Source: Candidatus Nitrosopumilus sp.
Lineage (GTDB): Archaea > Thermoproteota > Nitrososphaeria > Nitrososphaerales > Nitrosopumilaceae
DNA: 64,000 nt
Reading direction: 5' to 3'
Assembly (NCBI GenBank): GCA_029862085.1
Contig: JAOTXZ010000002.1
Span: forward strand, 39,614-103,613
Shown here: piece after piece, positions 9,999-17,582 of the stretch
Position numbering within the stretch: the stretch's first letter is position 1
How the letters are laid out: each line of letters opens with the position of its first letter
The notes under the pieces: model-generated
Databases searched by the model: none
What the model was told of the DNA's origin: nothing
Seen by the model: only the letters and a program-made list of their open reading frames with translations
Translations under genes and position numbers: made by a program

Positions 9999-11117
9999 AT
10001 GATAAAAATCAAACAGGCACTCTTTCTAATTTTTGGTATTACTAGTTTTATTATATTTTATATAGGATTTTTAAATTATATTACGACTCAAGACGAGAGT
10101 GTTGGTTTAGTAATTTTAATTTCTTCAGCCATAGTATCTGTTGGTACCTTGTTTGCAACATTTTACATTTCAAATAATATTACGAAACCAATAGAATTAC
10201 TTGCCAAGCGAATGAATGAATTTTCAAAGAATAATTTTATTACAAAAAATTCTTTGGATGATAAAGGTATTTTAGAATTGCAAACTCTAAATAAAAATTT
10301 TGAAGATATGGCAAAAAAAGTAGGTGGAGCACTTGAAAAAGAAAAACTATTAAATCTAAACTTGCAAGAAATGGACACTCGAAAAACTGAATTCATGTCA
10401 ATGATTTCTCATGAACTAAAAACACCAATTATGCCAATTATGGGATATCTTCAAATGTTAAAAAAAGAGGACATGATGGGAAAACTTAACGAAAAACAAC
10501 TTGACGCATTAAATGAGATTACTATTTCTACTCAAAAATTACAGAAATTAATTCAGGATGTTTTAGTTGCTGAGAAGATCGACTTAGGAAAATTATCTGT
10601 TGAAAAGGAAATTTTAGACGCTAAGATTTTGGTGGAAAATTCCTATAAAGCATTTTATCCAATTTGTGAGAATAAAGACGTAAAATTAATAATAATTCTA
10701 AAAACCAGCGAAATGGTTTTTTCTGATGTTGATAGGATTTCTCAGGTTTTTTCAAATTTGATTTCAAATGCCTTATCTTTTGTTCCTGAAAAAAATGGAG
10801 TAATAGAAATTGGAACTATTGATAATTCAGAGAATGTGACTTTCTTTGTGCGGGATAATGGAATAGGTATCCCTGAAGATATGCAAAAAAATATTTTTAA
10901 AAAATTTTATCAAGTTGATACCTCTTCAAAAAGAAAAAAGGAAGGAAGCGGACTGGGACTTTCTATTTGTGAGGGAATAGTGAGACATCTAGGAGGAAAA
11001 ATGTGGGTTGAAAGTAAAATCAATCAAGGAACTACCTTCTTTTTTGATTTACCTAAAGCAAAAATCCCCTTGGAGAATTTTAAATCCTTTAAAAATTCTA
11101 AAAATTCAAAAAAATAA
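9999..11117 (+). CDS. Membrane histidine kinase
   Basis: 372 residues. There are two transmembrane helices (about 7-28 and 36-57) with an external loop of only ~8 residues, then a HAMP linker (ITKPIELLAKRM), a coiled coil, HisKA with the phospho-acceptor H138 in SMISHELKTP, and a HATPase domain with N-box (NLISNALSF), G1 (DNGIGIPED) and G2 (GSGLGLSICEG). With no external sensor domain it probably reads membrane state or a cytoplasmic partner. It completes the TrmB / receiver / kinase unit. Confidence 0.93.
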   Translation: MIKIKQALFLIFGITSFIIFYIGFLNYITTQDESVGLVILISSAIVSVGTLFATFYISNNITKPIELLAKRMNEFSKNNFITKNSLDDKGILELQTLNKNFEDMAKKVGGALEKEKLLNLNLQEMDTRKTEFMSMISHELKTPIMPIMGYLQMLKKEDMMGKLNEKQLDALNEITISTQKLQKLIQDVLVAEKIDLGKLSVEKEILDAKILVENSYKAFYPICENKDVKLIIILKTSEMVFSDVDRISQVFSNLISNALSFVPEKNGVIEIGTIDNSENVTFFVRDNGIGIPEDMQKNIFKKFYQVDTSSKRKKEGSGLGLSICEGIVRHLGGKMWVESKINQGTTFFFDLPKAKIPLENFKSFKNSKNSKK

Positions 11118-11155
11118 TTCCCTAGATATAAATAGAAACGATCAGTTGAAATTTT

Positions 11156-11302
11156 GTGCCAGTTGATCCAGTCTGTGGAATTGAGCTAGATGAAAATCTC
11201 GCTGTTGCTCATGAATATGATGGCAAAAAAATTTTTTTCTGTTGTAATGGTTGTAGAAGGATTTTCTTAAAAAAGCCACGAAAGTGGAAAAAAAATCTTT
11301 AG
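11156..11302 (+). CDS. Small YHS-domain protein
   Basis: A 48-residue protein with GTG start: DPVCGIELDE, then HEYDGKKIFFCCNGCRRIF. The Cys-Gly of the first motif and the later Cys-Cys-x2-Cys define a YHS domain, a small metal-binding module (heavy metals, copper). It follows the histidine kinase by 38 nt and overlaps the 3' end of the convergent AsnB-like gene by 4 nt. It may be a metal sensor partner or chaperone; this is inference from the family. Confidence 0.75.
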   Translation: MPVDPVCGIELDENLAVAHEYDGKKIFFCCNGCRRIFLKKPRKWKKNL

Positions 11303-12249
11303 ATTGGAAAAGCCCCACACATTCTACAAAATTTAGAATTTTCCGTATTGAAATGACAATAAGGACAAGAGCCAGGAAAAAATGATTTATTTTGAGATAG
11401 TCCGTGAAGCTTTTTGTAAATTTCAAAATAATACATGGATTCCTTTGATCTTATTTTTATCCCATCTTTTTGTTCGATTCTCTTCTTTTTTTCTAAATAA
11501 ATTTCATTACTAATTATTAGATCAAAAAATTTTGTCAGGCCACTGGTACCAGCTCCATCTTGCATTGCTGATTTTTCCCTCCATACAATTTGAATTGGAA
11601 TTTTTCCCTCAAAGGTTTTTCGAAGGATCCATTTACCGTATCTTTTATCGTTTTCAGTTCTTACCTTTAGGTTGACTGGAATTTTCTTCGCAAATTCAAT
11701 TATTCTTTCATCCAGGAATGGTGATTCTACTTGCACTCCTAGGGCCTTACCTATTTTTTGGGTTGGAAAGTGCATAACAGAACAAATTCGTTGGATTTCC
11801 TTTTCAAGATCCTCTTCTGGCTTTCTTATAAGAAACCTATATCCTGCAAATAACTCATCGGCTCCATCTCCTGTTATTATTCCATTGGATTTATTGTCTC
11901 TTGACCACTTTATGCCCAGATACATTACAATATTATTTCTAATTTCAATATCGTTAAAGTTTTTCAAAATCGATATTGTGCCTTTAATGGCATCTAAAAT
12001 TTCTGCCATATCTACATTGATTATCGTTAAGGGTAAATCGAATTCTTTGGAGACTAATTGACAATAAGTAAGATCATCGGCTGGAAAATCTTTTGCAATT
12101 ATGGCAATAGCCTTTAGTTTTTTTTCTTTTAGATGATATGCCAATATGGTGCTATCAAGTCCTCCTGAAAGAGAAATTGTGTCGGCTTTACAGGAATCAC
12201 ATGCCTCTTTTATTTTTTTAAACAAATTTTTGGAACTCTCTTCCAACAA
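11299..12249 (-). CDS. Asparagine-synthase-type ATPase domain with zinc ribbon, no glutaminase
   Basis: 316 residues from a TTG start. The PP-loop SGGLDST (~27-33) and GDGADELFAGYR (~124-135) identify the synthetase half of AsnB-type enzymes, which adenylate a carboxylate and amidate it. The usual N-terminal Cys glutaminase domain (~200 residues) is absent. The C-terminus instead carries CPYCHF...FCRMCG, a four-Cys zinc ribbon like those on tRNA-modifying PP-loop enzymes. It may therefore use free ammonia or another amine, or act on a different substrate such as RNA or a protein. A true asparagine synthetase is possible but not assumed. Confidence 0.8.
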   Translation of the reverse strand: MLEESSKNLFKKIKEACDSCKADTISLSGGLDSTILAYHLKEKKLKAIAIIAKDFPADDLTYCQLVSKEFDLPLTIINVDMAEILDAIKGTISILKNFNDIEIRNNIVMYLGIKWSRDNKSNGIITGDGADELFAGYRFLIRKPEEDLEKEIQRICSVMHFPTQKIGKALGVQVESPFLDERIIEFAKKIPVNLKVRTENDKRYGKWILRKTFEGKIPIQIVWREKSAMQDGAGTSGLTKFFDLIISNEIYLEKKKRIEQKDGIKIRSKESMYYFEIYKKLHGLSQNKSFFPGSCPYCHFNTENSKFCRMCGAFPI

Positions 12250-12361
12250 AAGAATTCTGGTTTGAAACTATAATAGGTTAGCCACAAAAAATCTCACAAA
12301 TATTTTTTATGAAAGAAGGTTATTGCAAACTTTAAATCAAGTATACGCTACTTTTGGATTC

Positions 12362-12778
12362 ATGCTACTTCCAGCAGAAATTGAATCAAAAACTCTGATT
12401 CCTGCTCTGCGAGCCATTCTTGCCAAAAAATTGGCAGATGACCATAATATACGTGAAGAAGAAATCTCGAAAATGTTGGGTGTTACTCAAGCTGCAGTGA
12501 GCAACTATATCCGAGGAACTCGCGGCGATCCTGCATTGATAACTAAACTTTTATCCGAACCAGAAGTTTCAAATTTAATTAACGAATTAACAGATAATTT
12601 ATCTTCAGACATGGCTTATACTCCTTCAAGTCTCTCCAAATTCATCGGACTTTGTAACTATATTAAATCAAGTTTGTTAATTTGCGAAATACACCATAAT
12701 TTGGAGTCAAACATCGATGAAAAAGTTTGCAAAGAATGCGAAAATATGCTACTAAAGGGTCCTGGAAGCGTATACTAA
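12362..12778 (+). CDS. Helix-turn-helix transcriptional regulator
   Basis: The family signature MLLPAEIESKTLIPALRA opens the protein from ATG 12362, followed by a lambda-repressor-like HTH (ISKMLGVTQAAVSNYIRGTRG) and a C-terminal segment with Cys residues (LCNYIK, CEIHH, CKECE) that could bind metal or an Fe-S cluster. A TATA-like TTTAAATC centred near 12334 sits 28 nt before ATG 12362, supporting this leaderless start; an in-frame TTG at 12323 would add 13 residues. The 3' end overlaps the convergent Alba-like gene by 4 nt. Target genes unknown. Confidence 0.85.
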   Translation: MLLPAEIESKTLIPALRAILAKKLADDHNIREEEISKMLGVTQAAVSNYIRGTRGDPALITKLLSEPEVSNLINELTDNLSSDMAYTPSSLSKFIGLCNYIKSSLLICEIHHNLESNIDEKVCKECENMLLKGPGSVY

Positions 12779-13089
12779 ATTTTCTTTAAAATTATTTCAA
12801 TATTAGATTGGGTTTGTCCCAACTCTTGAATTGGTTCACTATCCACTGTAATTTTTTGAATTTTTGAATTTCCTTTCAAAATATTTTCCGTTATGATGTT
12901 AGCAACAGCTACGGCATTTGGGATTGAATTTCCTTTGGCTTTAATTGTAATTTCTTTATGTTTTCCAAAAATAGAAATTGCATCTAAAGCTGATTGCATG
13001 ACTGGGTCATTATGAATAGTAATTACAGCACCTTCTGATATTTCGATCTGCTCTTGACCGCTTTCTTCCTTTATCTCCTCCATGAGCAT
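12775..13089 (-). CDS. albA: Alba-family DNA/RNA-binding protein
   Basis: 104 residues. The core IFGKHKEITIKAKGNSIPNA followed by VAVANIITENIL matches the Alba alpha/beta fold, in which the K-A-x-G loop and nearby helix contact nucleic acid. Alba proteins coat DNA or RNA as dimers and are regulated by Lys acetylation. Here a ~25-residue acidic N-terminus precedes the core. ATG 13089 and 13083 are both possible. It is the first gene of a minus-strand pair with rpoK upstream. Confidence 0.8.
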   Translation of the reverse strand: MLMEEIKEESGQEQIEISEGAVITIHNDPVMQSALDAISIFGKHKEITIKAKGNSIPNAVAVANIITENILKGNSKIQKITVDSEPIQELGQTQSNIEIILKKI

Positions 13090-13145
13090 TGTTCAATCTT
13101 TCAGGAATTTTGAGTTCTTTTAAGTTTTATCGACGATTGGTCCAT

Positions 13146-13643
13146 TTAATCAAAATAATTAATTGGAATATTTTGATAATCGCCGTTTGGAAGCACTCGT
13201 CTTATGGTGATAGGAATTACTTTTTGCTCCAACTCTTCCATTGAAATATCAAGGGAAATTCTTGCATTTTTAGGAATCGGGATGAATGGTGGTGCTCCTA
13301 AAGATAATTGTAATGCTCTTGCACCCATGATTCTGGCCTTTTCAAATCTTGTAAGCGTAGGTGGTCCAATAGTAATTTTTCCCTTTTCACAGGGAATTTC
13401 AACTGATTCATGTTCTTCAACTGTATCAATAATCTCCCTATTTTCAATTTCAACCAATCTTTTTTCAAGGGCAGATTCTTGCTGTTCTGTTAATGGTTCT
13501 GCATCCTTTCCACCCTCGGTCAATTTTCGATATGTTGCCAGGGCTTTGTCCAAACCAACGTTTACGTCTAAATTCGATTCATTCCCTTCAATTGCATCTG
13601 ATTCTGGTGTTTCGACAATCGCAGTCTCCTTAGTACTAGACAA
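13146..13643 (-). CDS. rpoK: RNA polymerase subunit K (Rpo6/omega) with long N-terminal extension
   Basis: The C-terminal ~65 residues hold the Rpo6/omega core LTRFEKARIMGARALQLSLG...PPFI with the conserved R-F-E-x-A-R-x-x-G-x-R-A-x-Q pattern that latches the large subunit during polymerase assembly. The archaeal subunit is usually 55-90 residues. This one is 165 because of a ~95-residue acidic, Glu/Thr-rich extension from a TTG start, reminiscent of the acidic N-terminus of eukaryotic Rpb6. Later starts are conceivable, but the extension is continuous and free of stops. Confidence 0.9.
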   Translation of the reverse strand: MSSTKETAIVETPESDAIEGNESNLDVNVGLDKALATYRKLTEGGKDAEPLTEQQESALEKRLVEIENREIIDTVEEHESVEIPCEKGKITIGPPTLTRFEKARIMGARALQLSLGAPPFIPIPKNARISLDISMEELEQKVIPITIRRVLPNGDYQNIPINYFD

Positions 13644-13767
13644 GTATCAAAATTCTCTCAAAGCGTAATATATTCCAACAAATTCTTCACATAAAGGATT
13701 TGTGCTTAGAATAAAAAGAATATCTTCAATTTCATAAACTGCAAATTTAACTCTAATTTCATATTAA

Positions 13768-13884
13768 TCATTTTTTCATTTTTTCACTACATTTTTTACA
13801 TAAAATGGGACCTTTCGGAGAAAACACCAATTGTACTTTATTTTCCTTAGCCCCACATTCAAAGCATTCTGTAACTCTGACCAT
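13768..13884 (-). CDS. Micro zinc-ribbon protein
   Basis: A 38-residue protein, ATG start: CFECGAKENKVQ...GPILCKKCSEK. Two CxxC pairs spaced ~19 residues apart are a classic zinc ribbon. Upstream of rpoK on the same strand, 124 nt away. Function unknown; several similar micro-proteins occur in this window. Confidence 0.65.
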   Translation of the reverse strand: MVRVTECFECGAKENKVQLVFSPKGPILCKKCSEKMKK

Positions 13885-14141
13885 GATGGTAGTTAGAATT
13901 TTTATTTTTAAATTTTTTTATAAAATATGATAAGTTTTGGGAAATTAAAGATCAAGATCAATTGAAACAGGTAGATTAGTACCTTGTTGAAAGGGATAAT
14001 GAAAAATGGACATATTCCTTAGATAAAATGACCTCCTAGAAAATTTAACTAAGATATTAAAAAATGGATTCTTTTTTTACTGTTTTAATATTTTCTTACA
14101 TGCAAGTGATTATTAATTTCTAATATTGATAATTTATAAAA

Positions 14142-14345
14142 ATGAAATTCACAACAAACGACATTCTAAAGGGAATGATACTTTTAGGCTGTATTGCGCA
14201 CGTAATGGTATATTTTAATGGTTTTTGGAATGACGCTTTATGGGTTAGTGCTATGCTAGTTGTAGCAATCCCTGCAATACTTTACAAGTATTTGTCAAGC
14301 GGTAAAAAAACGAAAAGATCTACTCGTTTATCCAAAGAGATCTAA
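14142..14345 (+). CDS. Small membrane protein
   Basis: 67 residues with two hydrophobic helices (about 9-26 and 32-51) and a basic C-terminal tail (GKKTKRSTRLSK), so both ends are probably cytoplasmic. No recognised family. The upstream 13885-14141 region is AT-rich with no gene. Confidence 0.6.
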   Translation: MKFTTNDILKGMILLGCIAHVMVYFNGFWNDALWVSAMLVVAIPAILYKYLSSGKKTKRSTRLSKEI

Positions 14346-14522
14346 TTTAAAAATTTTTTTAAAGGCTATATGTCCTACAAAAAATCAAACTAATTCATAA
14401 TTAAGTTAAAAGTTATTCGTTTTAATAATTAGTTTATCTTCTAATAATAATATATTTTATATCAATTGATCAATACAAAAAGAAGTTAAGTAATTTATAT
14501 TCCTACTAATTAATTATAAAAA

Positions 14523-14909
14523 TTGAGTCATAATTCTGTATCCCAAAAACGACTCATTTTAGAAATTAAAGACAAGGCTAAAATTCCATGTGATCTTAAA
14601 CGTCACCTGTCTCCAAGAACCGTTGGAACAATTATGAGGTCTTTGCCTCTTGAGGGTCATGCTCATTTAATGGGAAAAAATATTGCTTACTTTGAAACAA
14701 CGATTGATTCTGGGACTGAAAGAGCGAGAAAAGAATTCAAAAAAGGTGACATGGCTTTTTTATCTTCTTCGGGGAGCATTTGTTTTTTTATTAACGATTC
14801 AATACCTGGTAAAACTTTGACGCCAATTGGCAGGTTAAAAGATAATACAGATAGGTTAAAAGAACTAGAACCCGGTGATGTTTTTTTGCTTTATGAGGAT
14901 ACTGGCTGA
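14523..14909 (+). CDS. Cyclophilin-like fold protein
   Basis: 128 residues from a TTG start. The pattern 'ARKEFKKGDMAFLSSSGSIC', then TPIGRLKD and ELEPGDVFLLYE, matches the archaeal cyclophilin-like family (DUF369/COG2164), small beta barrels without proven isomerase activity. Its 3' end overlaps the convergent S25e gene by 19 nt. Confidence 0.75.
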   Translation: MSHNSVSQKRLILEIKDKAKIPCDLKRHLSPRTVGTIMRSLPLEGHAHLMGKNIAYFETTIDSGTERARKEFKKGDMAFLSSSGSICFFINDSIPGKTLTPIGRLKDNTDRLKELEPGDVFLLYEDTG

Positions 14910-15184
14910 TAAATATAATGGCCGCTAAATCCACCTATTTTTTTAATGATTCCTTTTTTTAGGGAATCTTTTAAAAATACATTTGCTGCTGAAACTTTAA
15001 CTCCTGTTTGTCTTGCTAATTCATGAACTGTAATGACTTTGGAGTTTTGCACAATTTTTGTAGCTTCTTTTTCATTTATAACCACTGTAATTTCTGCCTT
15101 TTTTGGGCCACCTTCTCCTTTGTCTTTTTTACTTTTCTTTGAATCTTTTTGAGTAGATGGACTTGCTTTTTTTGTTCCAGCCAT
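14891..15184 (-). CDS. rps25e: 30S ribosomal protein S25e
   Basis: 97 residues from ATG 15184 (MAGTKK). A Lys-rich N-terminus precedes the winged-helix S25e domain (VITVHELARQTGVKVSAANV, LKKGIIKKIGGFSGHYIYQ). S25e is a small-subunit head protein of archaea and eukaryotes, found in Thaumarchaeota and crenarchaea. A longer frame to 15226 exists but its 14 extra residues are not ribosomal in character. Confidence 0.93.
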   Translation of the reverse strand: MAGTKKASPSTQKDSKKSKKDKGEGGPKKAEITVVINEKEATKIVQNSKVITVHELARQTGVKVSAANVFLKDSLKKGIIKKIGGFSGHYIYQPVSS

Positions 15185-15317
15185 ATTTTCTTGAAAAAAA
15201 ATTCCTCTTATAAACGATGTATTCAAGAAATGTCTGAGATAATAATTTTAAAACAGATCAAATTTTTTAGAATACGAAAATTTTCAAATATAAATAACAT
15301 TCATTCTAATGAATTTC

Positions 15318-15530
15318 ATGGGGCTTGTTTCAAAGGGTGCAAAATGCAATGTTGAAGGCTGTGAAAATGATGGTGCTCGCTCAATCAACACCACCAAGGT
15401 GGAAAATGCACATCTTAGGGTAAACTCAGCTGGGAAAAAGAGCGTCTTGTGCAAGGAGCACTACAAAGAGTACAAAAAAGAATCTAAAGATGATAGGGAA
15501 CTTGAACGTGCCCGTTTCGACAAATTCTAA
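15318..15530 (+). CDS. Small Cys-rich conserved protein
   Basis: 70 residues: AKCNVEGCENDGARS...SVLCKEHYKEYKKES, a likely Cys3-His zinc site with a charged C-terminal helix. A TATA-like AAATATAAATA (15286-15296) lies 26 nt before ATG 15318, favouring it over ATG 15309. The stop overlaps the convergent deoxyhypusine synthase gene by 4 nt. Function unknown. Confidence 0.75.
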   Translation: MGLVSKGAKCNVEGCENDGARSINTTKVENAHLRVNSAGKKSVLCKEHYKEYKKESKDDRELERARFDKF

Positions 15531-16630
15531 TTTTTATTTCGTTTCTCCTTTTGTTGTTTTTTAGATTGTTTCGGTTTTTTGAAATAATCCTTACTTAGGG
15601 TTTCGTAAAATTGCCCTATTTTTTTGTAAAGTCTTTTTGGTTTTCTTGTTTTCTGATTACTCAAAACGTATAATGCTAAGATTGGAAATGCAATTGTTGA
15701 ATCTGCATAAACTGTGATAATTCCCTCATGAGAATCTTGAACTTTGCCCCAACTTTTTCCTTCCTGAAGAGTTGCTCCCGAAAGGCCACCTGTATCGGGT
15801 CTTGCATCAGTTATCTGAATAATGTAGTCCTGTCCTCCGTCATTCCTACCAAGGATTTGATCAAGTAGTGGTCCCGTTTGTTGGGCAGTATTTTTTGGAA
15901 CTCCTCCTCCAAGTTCTAAGATTCCTGATTTTTTTGAATTAAATAGGATTGCGGCTTGTTCTATAATTTCTCTTACAAAATCTAAATTGTATATTTTTCC
16001 GTGTAATCTTTGTACTGCCAAGTTTAATGCAATAGAGGAATCTTTCATTGTTGAAATGTATACTGGAACATCATAATCATATGCAGTAGTTATGAAGCTT
16101 TTTTCAGGGTGTTTTGATTTTTCCTTACTTAGTTTACCCATCAAATTGCAAAATTCGGCAGTTGTAAATGGTTCATCTGGAAAGTCTTTTCCAAACATTT
16201 TTTGAATTATTTTGTCTTGTGCTTCCAAGGTTTCATAAAATTTAATGTATACATCTCTAATCCGAACTATCTCATTTTCGTATAATTTCATATCATCCAC
16301 TTCAGAACTACCTTGTTTTACGGGCAAACCCCAGGCAAAGTGATCTTCGTGGTAAACATTTGCGCCTGTAGTTATTATCCAGTCGACAAAGCCACGTTCA
16401 ATTAGAGATTTGATTATTCCACCAAATCCTACAGGAGTCATGGCACCTGAAATAGTGAGGCAAATAGTGGCATTTTCTTTAATCATTTTTGCATATAGTT
16501 TTGCTGCGTCTCCAAGTTGTCTCCCATTAAACCCTGATCCTGAAAAAACTTCCACCAGATCTTCAATTGTCATTTTTGGGTCGAGTTTAATATGAGGAAT
16601 ATCTTTTCCGTGAAATTTGTGCGCGTCCAC
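15527..16630 (-). CDS. dys: Deoxyhypusine synthase
   Basis: 367 residues from a GTG start. It carries the NAD-binding segments TISGAMTPVGFGG and ITTGANVYHEDHF, ELGGGVPKN, ITDARPDTGGLSGA, and the motif EGKSWGKV, in which K296 corresponds to the Lys that forms the enzyme-aminobutyl intermediate. The enzyme transfers the butylamine group of spermidine to a Lys of aIF5A, the first step of hypusine formation. A basic ~20-residue tail is extra. Homospermidine-synthase-like activity is the main alternative in this family. An agmatinase-family gene lies 3 kb away. Confidence 0.9.
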   Translation of the reverse strand: MDAHKFHGKDIPHIKLDPKMTIEDLVEVFSGSGFNGRQLGDAAKLYAKMIKENATICLTISGAMTPVGFGGIIKSLIERGFVDWIITTGANVYHEDHFAWGLPVKQGSSEVDDMKLYENEIVRIRDVYIKFYETLEAQDKIIQKMFGKDFPDEPFTTAEFCNLMGKLSKEKSKHPEKSFITTAYDYDVPVYISTMKDSSIALNLAVQRLHGKIYNLDFVREIIEQAAILFNSKKSGILELGGGVPKNTAQQTGPLLDQILGRNDGGQDYIIQITDARPDTGGLSGATLQEGKSWGKVQDSHEGIITVYADSTIAFPILALYVLSNQKTRKPKRLYKKIGQFYETLSKDYFKKPKQSKKQQKEKRNKN

Positions 16631-16746
16631 TTTTCAAACTTTAATCTAACTGTAAATTAATACTTGTGTTTTTTTTCAATCTGTTTTAAATTTAATTTAA
16701 ATTTTAGAAAGGGATCGCAGTGAATTAAGAACCATGTTTTCTAACT

Positions 16747-16780
16747 ATATTTAAAACTCAAATGCCTCTTATGTAAGAGG
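16747..16780 (+). promoter_or_regulatory. TATA box with overlapping 16-bp palindrome
   Basis: A TATA-like TATATTTAAAAC (16747-16758) is followed by the perfect palindrome CCTCTTATGTAAGAGG (16765-16780). The expected transcription start, about 26 nt after the TATA centre, falls at the end of the palindrome, a typical repressor position. It precedes the small gene at 16797. Confidence 0.5.
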
Positions 16781-16796
16781 AATCAACAATTATGGT

Positions 16797-17129
16797 ATGA
16801 ACATTATTGATCTTCATAATCCTAAACGAGTAGACCGTAAACCGGATCAAATTGAAGTTCTTTTTTCTACTGGTGATTTCAAAGAACAAGGATTTTTGGT
16901 AAACCTTGTAGAATTACGGCTTTATGTCGAAAAAACAGAGGAAAAATTAGGGCCGTTTTCTCTAATCACCTCATTTGTTCAAACAGATAAGGGTTCTATC
17001 GAAATGTTATATGATGAAGGGTACCGTGGCAAAAATTCCTTAAACCGGGCTGTTGAATTTTTAATTTCTAATTTAGGATTATCTGCTTTGATTCTCAGGT
17101 CCATAATCGCTCTTAAAAGTAGAATTTAA
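16797..17129 (+). CDS. Hypothetical protein
   Basis: 110 residues, no signal peptide, no clear motif: N-terminal beta-rich half (PDQIEVLFSTGDFKEQGFLV) and C-terminal helices ending in a hydrophobic segment (LGLSALILRSIIAL). Possibly controlled by the palindrome just upstream. Not recognised. Confidence 0.6.
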   Translation: MNIIDLHNPKRVDRKPDQIEVLFSTGDFKEQGFLVNLVELRLYVEKTEEKLGPFSLITSFVQTDKGSIEMLYDEGYRGKNSLNRAVEFLISNLGLSALILRSIIALKSRI

Positions 17130-17206
17130 GATTAGAAATATTTCATTTTTTTTGAAAATAATTTATTTTGATAAATTTTTTAAGAGTCATTTTTTTCTAG
17201 ATTATC

Positions 17207-17512
17207 ATGTTAAATGATTCTTCAATTCACAAGTCGTTGGATAATTATGTCAAACATAGATTACAAGAAATTCCTTTTGAAATCAAAGAAACTTTTTTGA
17301 AAACCACCCAAGTTTGGAAATGTGAGAACGAATTAGACTTTTTGTATGGTTACTATGTGGGTAAATTAGAAGAAGGATCACTTCATTTTCTTTTAAAAGC
17401 CTCGAGGGCTTCAGCTGGGGGATTTGTTGATTCCTTTGAAATTAGAGGAATAATTGAAACTCATCGACAAGAATTACGGAACTTGATTGAAAAGGCAATA
17501 AAAAATTCTTAA
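17207..17512 (+). CDS. Hypothetical alpha-helical protein
   Basis: 101 residues, predicted mostly helical: HRLQEIPFEIKETFLK, then VWKCENELDFLYGYYVGKLEEG. The IP...W..EN...F.YG pattern resembles, weakly, the protein at 31994-32311. No known family. Confidence 0.6.
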   Translation: MLNDSSIHKSLDNYVKHRLQEIPFEIKETFLKTTQVWKCENELDFLYGYYVGKLEEGSLHFLLKASRASAGGFVDSFEIRGIIETHRQELRNLIEKAIKNS

Positions 17513-17582
17513 ATCAGCATTACTCGGAATTTTTTGTTCCAGAAAGAATCGTATATTTATAACACAATAAACATGACTTATC

